Shown piece after piece: positions 54,323-64,000 of a stretch of 64,000 bases of DNA. The position numbers and the translations under genes are program-made. A model generated the notes under the pieces. That model ran no database searches. It was not told where the DNA came from and saw only the letters and a program-made list of their open reading frames with translations. Each line of letters begins with the position of its first letter. Position 1 is the stretch's first letter. The DNA is from Vanilla planifolia (Eukaryota > Streptophyta > Magnoliopsida > Asparagales > Orchidaceae), in the NCBI GenBank assembly GCA_023846275.1, contig CM043877.1, positions 12,693,107-12,757,106 of the forward strand. Direction: 5' to 3'.

Positions 54323-56805
54323 GTTATTTATGCACAAACACATAAAATCATTTTATGAAAAATAAAATATAAATCATACAAATCATTCACCCTTTTTATT
54401 GCCTTTTCATCTACAACAATATGTATCTAAAAAAAAATGCAATTTGTTGTATTGGTTTGGTGCAATATTATGTTTCTTCATTATAGATTGGAGGTTCTAT
54501 CCCATTTAGAAATATATAGTATATATCTATCACAAAAATCATTTTATATATTTTGTATTTTAGAGAAATATTTTGACAACATCTACACACAATTTATCAT
54601 ATGCAACCAAAAAATTAGGATTTCTTCTACTTGTTATACAATAAAGCGAAAAATTGAAAAGTATGCCAAGGAAAATAGAGGTAAAGATATGCTAAAATTT
54701 TGTAATAAAATAAATAATGTACAACATTGTAATTATAAAAATAAGTATTACGATTCAATAAGTGGTGAAGATACTTGGAAAATGGGGCATTGGGAGAGGT
54801 GTTGGAGTTGAGGACCAATGTTGACTAGGAAGAGAAAAAAAGAGAGGAAGAGGGGAGAGAGGAGGCGAGGTAAGGGAGATGAGTGAACAAGGAAACGATG
54901 ATGTGTTGACAAGTAGAGACCAACTATCATAAGACAAATTAGGAGGGAGGGATTGGAGAAGATAAAGATTTGGCTAGAGATAATACACTACAAAAAAGGC
55001 TTTAGGTTTAAGGAAAGATTTTGTTAAATAACATTGAAAGTGTGGAAGAGAAAAGAAAGAGAAAGAGAGGGAGCGGGAGTTGGAGAGAGCTAATGATGAG
55101 CATTGACCGCAAACACAACTCTCGAAAAAGATTAGGTTTAAGAATGTTTTAGAGTGAAGGACGAAGAGATTTTTATTTCTTTTAAATTTTTGTAATATTC
55201 AAGGTTTGAATCATAAATGAAGATTTATTGATATGCTTAAGGTTATTATCATAAATATTATTTTATATACTATTACCACGAGATAAATCGTGACCACTAA
55301 TCTTAATTCAAGCTTGACAACTTAGACTCCAAAAATATTAAGTAAATGCTCCAAATTTGATTCTAAAATAGAGCAAGCACTTGTTTACTTTTAATGAATA
55401 ACAAAATTAGTAATTTATTTAAAGTATTATTATATAATAAACAAAATAAACTTCAATTTGCTTGCTTTGTAATAGAAGCTACTTTTGTAAGACAAGATAA
55501 ATTTTTATGAGATAGTTGTAAATATAATAACAAAATATTTATATATTTTCTAAAAATTATAAGGTAGTCTTCTTCATCATAAAATTAAGATAAAACTAAG
55601 TCCTATCTTTTCTATTATGTTTTATCCTCTTTTATAATAAATGATTAACAAATTAAAACATTTCTTCATAGAATTAAGAATTTTACCTCTAGCAATACAC
55701 AAATTTGTTCACTTTGTTACCTACAAAAAAGGCAAGAACTTAAAAAAAAAAGAAATATTAAAAAAATAAATTGTGAATAAGGACAAAGAAAGAGAAAATA
55801 TGAGTGATGTTATAATTAGAATTAACATATAATAAATAGTAGTTCTTAGGTATAACTTTAGACATGAAAATACTTCAAGAAAAGAGTGTCTTTCGAGTCA
55901 TTTTATGTATTTGTTATCATCTAATATTTTTAACAATAACTCTTAAAAAATAACACTTGTTATATATAAAAAACTTTATCATGATTAGAATCTAATTATA
56001 AAATGTTTTTGTCCATAAAGAATTTTAATTATATGAAATTTTTGTCAAATATAATACAAACTTTATCATATGAATTTGTCAAATAATACACTCACACAAT
56101 TACATGGATAATTTGTTAAAGAAATTGTGGAATTTAATTCAAAAATAAATCTTCAAAATCAATATTAATTTACATAAAATAAAGTTTATTACATTCTTTA
56201 AATAAATATAATTGTTTATGATTGGTCGCTAGATAATAATTTGTATGGTTTTGAATATATTGAAAAGCATTATTCTTTCATAGTTTATTTAATGTTCTAA
56301 TATATTAATTGATAGATCAATTGATATATTGAGTGGTTTTTTATTTGCTTCAATAGTAGTTAACACTGAAGCAAATTCTACATTTGTTCAAATAAATCTT
56401 CCATGCTCGCAAGTTTGTTCCAAACTGCTATAAAACAACATGCATTCATCACCAAATCTTATAAAAAAATCAAGTCTAATATAAGAAATCCCTTCATTAT
56501 ATGAATTAAGAATTCTAGTGTTAGCGATTTAGTCTTATACTTAGTAAAAAAACTAATGTTAGTCATTTAAATGTGAGTTAAAAAATACGAAGTTCAATTT
56601 GAAACTCCTTGCCTTAAATAGCATAGTTTAACATTAAGTTAGTGACTAATAGTGATTATAAAATTTAGTGTGAGAGATATTCACATTCCTTTTTAAATTG
56701 ATTAGCAATATACCTAACATTGTACTTACATTAACCATTTTTGTTTTAAGTTAATGATTGTAATTACATTATTAAAATAGAATTAGTACAATATGCACAT
56801 TCTAT

Positions 56806-56808
<3 letters not shown>

Positions 56809-56867
<59 letters not shown>
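56809..56867. repeat. (AT)n microsatellite, 59 bp
   Basis: Uninterrupted AT array. It creates an artificial Tyr-Ile repeat in the frame 56793-57017. Confidence 0.98.
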
Positions 56868-56871
<4 letters not shown>

Positions 56872-58738
56872 AAAATTACAAGAGAAAAAAATTTAAAAAA
56901 TTACAAGATTTTAATTTAATAAGATTTATAATTTCTTTATTACAAAATTCACTCCAAATTTATGAAATTTATTTCTTTATCTTTAAAGGAGTTTTCTCTC
57001 TCGATTTTCCCTTCTAAAATCCAGTTTGCAAAACTCAAGAGATTTTGCACTCCATCAATGGATCCTTGCCATTGCACCAAACTCCTCCACCTTACTTTTC
57101 ATTAATATGTTATTGGTTTTTGCATTTCTTGTCACCAATGAAACAAATTTTGGTGAAGCTCCCCATCGATCAGCAAAAATCCTCTCCTAGGGTTGGAAAA
57201 ATTTAGTTTCTATGATTTTGATATATTTTATGGGATATTTTGATTCATACTTAATTTGATGATTGAGGATGTTATAAAAGATTTATATGATATATGAAAT
57301 AGAGATGAGATTAGATTAATAAGATCACGTGGAGCTTAGGTAATGGTCATTTGGAAAAAAATCTTAAGCCTTTGTGGATATGATAGATATAAGAAAGATG
57401 CAAAATATAAAAAACATAAAAGTGAGAAAAAAAAAATGAGTGATAGATCATGATGATATAAAAAGAAAATAAATAAATATGTAAATATAAGATATGGTAA
57501 TAGATTTGATTATACATCTATTATATACTTTTATATGATCACATGCTATTACATGCCCACATGCTTTTCCATGATTGTAATATAAATGCCTTGTTTTTGC
57601 TATTACTCATTTCTTATTATGGGTTATTTCAATATTATAGTTTATTTTATACTTTTAATTTTAAATAATAATTTATAGATTAATCATTACAAAGCAAATT
57701 ACATACTTACATTATAGATCATGATTCTAAAACAAAAAAAGATGGGTAACTTAATAACATTTGTGATGAGTTTTGATAGGTTGTTTTATGAAAAATGTTG
57801 AGGTTATATTCTTGTTTGGTATTGTGTCTCTTTGGAGTTGTTTATGCTCTTATGTTAAATTCAACATGTAGGTGCCAAAGATATAAAAATTATTGTTTTT
57901 TTTTTTGTGGTTTTAGGAAATGGATTTTGGAATTTGTTGTATCAACATCCTTGCTTGAGTAGTTTGATAACATCTTCTATTTTGTGTTATAATTTAATTT
58001 TTTTCATATGCATGACAGTTTATGCATTATTCTGTATAAAGGTTAGATAACGTGTGACACTACGTTCCATTCTAAATGATTGATTGACCAATCCTATTGT
58101 ATTTTTAGCAAACAAACAATAGATATTTTGTTGTTCTTGTCCCTATCTTTTGAACTTATAAAACAATCTAATACCACCCTTTTGAAGCTAATGAAGAATT
58201 CTATAATGACTTAGATCCTTGACTTGAGAGTAACTAAGCCCTTATTTCCTCTTGCTTGTGTGATTCAAAGGGAGATTCCCTCCAATTGCTTTGATAATGT
58301 GAGGTTTCAACAAACCATGGAGGAAATAGCTTGAATAATCATAACCAAATGCTATGAAAAAGTTTGGTGTGAGGATGAAATGTTTTGAAATGTTAAGTGT
58401 TCATTGCTTTTTTTTTTTTAATTCCAAATCACAAGTTTTCATTATTGTTTTTCTTTTGTTTTCTTCATTTGGAGATAGTTTCGGGTAAATCAATGGAAGC
58501 AAATCTTTATGAAACTCGTTAAATCTAGGTTCATGTTATGATCTTAAATTTTGATGTTTAATAAATGCATATCAAATTAATCATGACTTTGCATTTAATT
58601 GTTGCAATTGAAAATGTTTGATTCTAAATGAATAAAACAAATTCAAAACTTAGTATTCCATCTAACTTAATTGACTTCCAATAACTTAATATTCAATACT
58701 TTTTGAACAAGTGTCAAATATTATTGAATCTCTATATA

Positions 58739-58744
<6 letters not shown>

Positions 58745-58803
<59 letters not shown>
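58745..58803. repeat. (AT)n microsatellite, 59 bp
   Basis: Uninterrupted AT array. Confidence 0.98.
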
Positions 58804-58808
<5 letters not shown>

Positions 58809-59559
58809 AGGTCCTTGCATGTTAGCCTAAAAAAATACTCTACATTATCAACCAAAAAGGTTCATAAAATTATCTCAAATGAGAAGCATGAGACCCAAAT
58901 GAGTCCCAAAATAACACTTCAAAAGAGAAAAAAATGAATAAACACTTACCAGAATGTGCATATATATCAGCCCATAAGTGATAATAATACTAAACTTAAA
59001 AGGTTGTCATTGAAACCATTCAATAGAGCTATAAGACATCACAAGTGATTAGAAAATCAATTAATTGGAATATTTATACCTTTTCTTATATGATTAGTTC
59101 GTTATGTGTACTTGGTATATTTATCAATAAACTAATTGATCTAAAATAAAATATTAATATACCGCCATCTTTGACTTAAATATTTTTTTGCATCTAATAA
59201 TGAGGCATATATGCTTAACATGTGATTCTACGATTATCATGTCTTATGCTCTAATTCATTTTTTTAATTATCCAAAATTTGATTAAAAACCTATTATATT
59301 ATATTTCCAAATAATTTGAGTGTTTAAGCTTTAAACTTATCATATCATTTGAGAATTTTTTATAATTTTGTTATATTCAAATTCCTACTAATTCAATGGT
59401 ATAAAAAAAAATAAAAATACGAAGAAGATGTACAAAATTATTGTTTGTATTAAATTTAATAGGATTGCCTTTTAAGAGTTGTCCATTGTTTTAGTTCATT
59501 TTTGTTCCTTTTTATTTAAATTCATGTATTTATCTTTTTTTAATGCCTACTTATGTCTA

Positions 59560-60080
59560 TGCATTTTATTTTCCTATATAAGCCTATGCTTCCCAATAAT
59601 CCAATCAAATCAAGTATCTATGGTGTGTGTGATACAACCAATGATTAACTTATGCTACCTTTTTGGAAATCTAAGCTGATGAACTATGGACATAAGGAAT
59701 GACCACTTACTTGATTTAGCCCTACTCTATATCCATTTAAAAAGATGTCACCCAAATGACAAGGACAAGGTTTGCAACTTGGGGAAGAATTCCTAAGCCA
59801 AAATGCAATTATTAGAAATGCCCTCAAAGATGAATGAAACTTGCTTGTGGGTCACCAAATAGTGGAGGTAAGCTTCGATTTTGTTCATCAAGTTTCTCGC
59901 AATAATTTTATACATAGTAATACATAAATTGATGAATTATAATTGATCAAAATGGAAGGCTTCTATGACCTTGGGAATGTGAACCATAATAATATCTCTC
60001 TAATGTTGGGGAACTACATTGGAGACAAAGATACTACAAACAATTAAAATAAAATCTCTTTAGACCACATCCTCTATATC
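59560..60080 (-). pseudogene. Broken LINE reverse transcriptase (ORF2)
   Basis: Reading leftward from about 59990: HIPKVIEAFHFDQL, then FINLCITMYKIIARNLMNKI, matching the FRPISLCNVLYKIISK-LANR block. QVSFIFEGISNNCILA follows (the Q-AFV-GR-I-DNILLA block), then SKWSFLMSIVHQLRFPKR (the EW-FL---L--LGFP-R block). In-frame stops occur. Confidence 0.82.
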
Positions 60081-60219
60081 CTTTGAACAATAAGGTTATT
60101 ATCTTATCCATACCTAGGGTTCAATTGGTTAAGAGGACATGCATTGACTATATGATTTCAAGGTCTAAGTCTAAAGAATAAATAGAGTCAACTTGCTCCA
60201 TTGAGAGACGAGTATGAGG

Positions 60220-60222
<3 letters not shown>

Positions 60223-60262
<40 letters not shown>
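60223..60262. repeat. (AG)n microsatellite, 40 bp
   Basis: Uninterrupted AG array inside the LINE remnant. Confidence 0.97.
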
Positions 60263-60266
<4 letters not shown>

Positions 60267-60559
60267 GGGGGATTAAAAGCAAGGGGATTGCCCCCTCCCC
60301 CTCTCACTTCTATTGAAGGCAATCATTAAATTTTAATAAATGACATAAGACCTTGAAGTAGAAGTAGTTTTTAAGGTTAGAGATAAGATTATCATGCTTC
60401 TTACAAGTGGTAGTTTTTTGAAAAGAGAAAAAGTTATGATCACCAATTGCACTTTAGCACATTGCTACCACCAATTTTTGAGCCAAGAAAATTTGAGTTG
60501 TAATTGGTGACCATAAGAAGCATGGAATAATATTCCACTTCAATGAAGTCCAATCTTGA

Positions 60560-61040
60560 TACTTTCTTGAGTTGGAAATCATAGATCCATTATTGTAGCT
60601 ATTTAAAGATTTCCAATAGATCCAAACTATAAACCATTATAGAACCCTAAGGACCTTGGCTAGCTTATGATTGAGGCAAAACATAAGGGAACCCTTTGAG
60701 GAATTGGATCATGACTTAAAAATCACATCATTAGTATGCACCTATAAAAGCTACATATCCCCAAATTGGAATTGCATTAAGGGCTTCATGCGACTTAGGC
60801 CATTGAAGTGGAGAAGAAAGTAATGATTAAAGGCAATGTGAAGGTGGTGAGTGACTTGGGTACCACAAAATATCATATAAGTCCTATAACTCATAAACAC
60901 CAAGTCAAGTCAAGACCACATTTTAGTGTATCTCAACTTGTTGTTGCACCATATATGCCATGGGTCCACAAGGAGGAGTTCATTCAAGTCCTATTTAGAG
61001 AGGAAGTCATTGAACTCTTAAGAAGTAGGACCAAATCATA
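60560..61040 (-). pseudogene. Broken LINE endonuclease and linker (ORF2)
   Basis: Leftward reading gives DLNELLLVDP, then WCNNKLRYTKM and LDLVF. These match the endonuclease segment F-DFI-E--LVDLPL-G-FTWSN, then SRLDRFL. Further on MQFQFGDM matches the FRFENMWL block, and NHKLAKVLRVL matches the following K-L--LK-LK--WN region. Confidence 0.65.
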
Positions 61041-62039
61041 ATAGCTTCATCTTGTGACACTAAACTGCCAGAGGAAACGTCGAATCTGGAAGTCATAATT
61101 GGTGTAACCAACAGAGACAAGTGATGTTGAGCTATTAGCATAGGAAAAACATGTTTGAGATAACTTGTTTGGTCATATGGAGAAGTTAGACATATATATT
61201 GCCTATGTTTCAAGGGAGAATAATGTTGGTCAAAAGCCTAAAATAAGGAAACAAAACTCCATTAGAGACTCACTAAATGGTCTGCATTCCTCTGGCTAAA
61301 GGATTAATGACATGTTTAAGAGACAATAGTGTATAAGGAATGGGTTTTGTTAAGAAAGTGGTTATGAGAGGAATCTTTCTTCACACCATTACAACTTGAA
61401 AAGATTATAAAAATAAAGGACATAGAAACAAGAGAAATGAGGTTTTTCAAGAGTAAGATTGTAGATAACAAAGGCTCTATTAGGTCGAGGATGATCACCC
61501 ATCAAAAACTTTATTACCCAAAGGAAGTGGGGCTCTAAAATGACCATTGACAACCCACCTAAATGCCCTTTGTGTGTTGTGTGGAGGGAGTTAGCTATGG
61601 GAGGTTGGGGGATCTAATTTACAGAGTGGTAATTGAGAATATCTCACTAGAAAGGGGGAGTGTATGATGTTCCTAGGGATTACAAGGTGGGCAATCTAGA
61701 CAACTAAGAGCAACATGGAGCTTAAGGAATTGCACACCAAAGGCATTGTTTTATGTAAGGGCAAGATTGGTAGCCCTCATGGTGCCTCTTTGACAATTAG
61801 ACTGGATATGAGTCCACAGGCCAAGTGGCTCCTTTAGTAAAGAAGGGGTGGCTTTCAACTCATTATGGGAGAAGGGTAATGAGGGCAACTAGAACATCAT
61901 GGTCATAGGCAATGGATTGGTCATTGGTAGAAGCAGAGGGAACAACTACATCGTGACATACATGGGTGTGGTTAGCCCCAGGTGTTCATTGAGTTGTGTG
62001 TTCCCTTAAAGCACTCAAGCACCTAATGGAATAGGTGAC

Positions 62040-62250
62040 TTAGTGGGCAACTAGAAGTAAGGTGGCCAACATGTTCACATTTAAAGCAAACAAATCATAG
62101 CCTCTTATACTCATAACATTAAAAAAAACATTCTATAACGACCATCAACACAAAGCTCTAAATATTAAAAAGTTTGCTTAGGTCAACATGAAGATAGATA
62201 TGAGCAAACAAGGTGAGCTCCAAATTCATGATAGTATACATTGTTCCATA
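62040..62250 (-). pseudogene. LINE ORF1 remnant with CCHC zinc knuckle
   Basis: HVDLSKLF matches the VEIDLTKPL block, followed by YEYKRL (the VEYEGL block). The perfect zinc knuckle CFKCEHVGHLTSSC (C-x2-C-x4-H-x4-C, at 62047-62088) comes next. These are the ordered hallmarks of plant L1 ORF1 nucleic-acid-binding proteins. One stop separates YEYKRL from the knuckle. Confidence 0.8.
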
Positions 62251-62699
62251 CTAATATAAAAAATATTTGATTCATTGTAATAATATGAGAGAAGACTATA
62301 AAATTGTATCCAAATAGACACACACATACACACGCATGTATATATATACACTCAAATAGACATACATGAGAAAAAGTTCAATTGTGAATGCTACAAAATT
62401 GATATTTTTGTTTAAAGGTTTAAAAGTTTTATTTGATGTCTTAGATAATATTATTTTAATATAGATTTTGTTCTAAAGACACATCTTAATATTATCCAAA
62501 ATTTATATAACATCTAGATAATGCTTACGATAGTATTAACAAACACATCAAAATTTTCTAAAAAATATTAAATTAAATAAAAAATATTAACAATTTTTAT
62601 ATAACAATAAAATTTGCATAATATTAGAGTAACTCAATACCCAAACCAACGAAACCTAAAAAGAATTAAAAATATATTTTTTATCATAAAAAACGAAGT

Positions 62700-62940
62700 A
62701 GCCACGTGTCGTTCTTGAATTTCTTAAAGAAACCCGTAATGGCCATCCACGAACGAATGCCACGTGCTAAGTGACTCGGCTAAGTTTGTGAAATTTTTAA
62801 AGCGCCGTGTAATGTTCGTGTAGCACTCGGACTTGGACACGTGTGCAGATAATATCTGATACGTGGAGAATGGTGGCTACCTGATCATAGGAAGGAACTT
62901 GAATGGCGTGACGTTAGAGAGGAGATAACATATAAAGACC
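62700..62940 (+). promoter_or_regulatory. Promoter-like island: three G-boxes, two more ACGT cores, TATA box
   Basis: This ~240-bp island is GC-richer than the DNA on either side. Perfect CACGTG palindromes lie at 62703, 62761 and 62838; the first is GCCACGTGTC, a strong ABA-response/bZIP-type site. More ACGT cores lie at 62861 and 62911. TATAAAG follows at 62931, so transcription would start near 62960 and run rightward. No coding sequence is visible after it to 64000; the gene may have a non-coding first exon, lie beyond the window, or be lost. Confidence 0.55.
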
Positions 62941-64000
62941 TAGTTTACATAAAAGTTTTTTGAAACTATATTAGTTTAGTATTATTTAAATAAATTTAAA
63001 AAATCAATTATCTTTTCTCTAAATGATAATATTATTAAAATTATTTAAATTTTACTAAAACATTAAAGACAAAGTATGAAATCTTTAAAAATTATGATAT
63101 ATATATATTTGAATATGATTGTTATTTTTGAAGGCAATGTTTGATCATGATTTGTGAATTTAGTATATTGGTTTTCACCGTTAAATACAAGTAATTTAAC
63201 AATGGGGTATCGAAAACCAAAAGAGCTATTATAAGGTTAGATGATGGTGGGGGCTAGTAGATATGGTTAAGACGATTTTCTCATGTAAAAAGTAGCATAT
63301 GAGGATGATAACAAAACAATAAATCATTTTATTAATACATTTATCATAAGAATTTGTATATTTATTAAAAATATTTACTTTTTTTTTATTTTATCATTAT
63401 AATATAAAATAAAAAGCTTAAAATTACAAAACAAGTCTTAACACTTTGATTACACACAAATATGCATAATATAATAGATAAATTTAAGAAAAAATATTTA
63501 ATTTTAAAATGTATATTTTAAATTTTAGTTTATTTTGAAATATATGAATAGTGAGAAATTCAAAATCTAAGTTATTCTCTTTAATAATTCAAAACTTTTT
63601 CTTACAAATTTTATGTTTTATTTACTTTTTTTTTTGTCATTGATATCATTGCAATATTAGAATCTCATAGGCAACTTTAGTGAATAATTATTCTAAATTT
63701 ATTCCAATACAAGAGATTACAAATATTTAAACTAAGATAATGAGAAATGAAAGAATTGAATATCTTATTTTTCAAAATATTTTTTTAATGACAAGTGTGA
63801 GAAATAATGAAAAGATAGTTACCTTCTCCCATCCGTTTGATTGATGCTCAAGTTTGTTTATTTTAGAAAATAGATTAAAATTTTATATTTTTTATGTATT
63901 AAGCTACGAAAGAAATTCAATTAATCCATTAACGTGATTTTTGTTGTTTTTTTTAACAACCCGCAAAAAAATTACATGGTTTAAACACTATAAAAACGGC
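62941..64000. other. AT-rich DNA at the right edge
   Basis: No ORF or transposon recognised. A second TATA-like CTATAAAAA lies at 63988-63996, right at the edge. Confidence 0.4.

Larger units (their letters stand above)
54321..59499. other. AT-rich intergenic DNA
   Basis: No gene recognised. The plus-strand frame 54437-54811 has AT-driven composition and no motif. Purine-rich tracts (AG-rich, 54825-54895 and 55040-55095) and two long AT arrays are the only structures that stand out. Confidence 0.45.
59500..62350 (-). mobile_element. Degenerate L1-type LINE, minus strand
   Basis: From right to left the minus strand carries ORF1 with a zinc knuckle (62040-62250), an endonuclease remnant (60560-61040) and a reverse transcriptase remnant (59560-60080). 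That is the order of plant L1-clade LINEs. The element is broken by stops and truncated after the early RT blocks. The AG array at 60223-60262 lies inside it. No target-site duplication or poly-A tail was identified. Confidence 0.75.

Noticed and set aside
54437..54811. 124-codon plus-strand frame
   Set aside because: Composition follows the AT-rich DNA, no motif or homology is visible, and the upstream sequence has no promoter or leader features.
56793..57017. Frame with a long Tyr-Ile repeat
   Set aside because: The repeat is simply the translated AT microsatellite.

Overview
This is a stretch of nuclear genome from a flowering plant. The GC-rich first exon and the GC-rich intronless gene, set in very AT-rich intergenic DNA, fit a monocot, but no species-diagnostic sequence was seen. 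The main signs are a 14-exon plastid enzyme gene with long introns, plant-specific gene families, and five decayed LTR retrotransposons plus one L1-type LINE.

Layout. (1) 1-432, minus strand: the 5' coding part of a nucleoporin gene (NUP96/SAR3-like), which runs off the left edge. (2) 2579-19450, plus strand: a complete gene for plastidic glucose-6-phosphate isomerase. Its 14 exons join to a 615-residue protein. Intron 4 is about 9 kb because a degenerate Ty3/gypsy element sits in it (about 8800-14855). One intron uses a GC-AG splice pair, and intron 10 holds a decayed copy of the end of exon 10. (3) 19.5-47.3 kb: a gene-free region of old retroelements: a minus-strand Ty1/copia with 0.83-kb LTRs (23.1-27.5 kb), a SIRE-like copia LTR plus gag (28.5-30.1 kb), a Ty3/gypsy chromovirus fragment (31.5-35.2 kb), and a plus-strand copia with recognisable LTRs and primer-binding site (40.5-45.4 kb). 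(4) 47300-49213, minus strand: an intact single-exon ARMADILLO REPEAT ONLY (ARO) gene. (5) 52473-52616, plus strand: an ORF for a 47-residue single-pass membrane microprotein. (6) 54-62.4 kb: AT-rich DNA with four long dinucleotide arrays and a minus-strand L1-type LINE (ORF1 zinc knuckle, endonuclease, reverse transcriptase). (7) 62.7-62.94 kb: a GC-richer island with three perfect G-boxes, two more ACGT cores and a TATA box, which looks like a plant promoter pointing right with no visible coding sequence after it.

The real genes are unrelated housekeeping or cell-biology genes: nuclear pore, plastid starch/sugar metabolism, ROP/tip-growth-type armadillo protein, small membrane protein. No operon-like cooperation is implied. 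I found no convincing new multi-gene system. The best leads are the orphan ABRE/G-box promoter, the 47-residue microprotein and the partial exon duplication in the isomerase gene. All domain calls come from reading translations by eye; no database search was possible.
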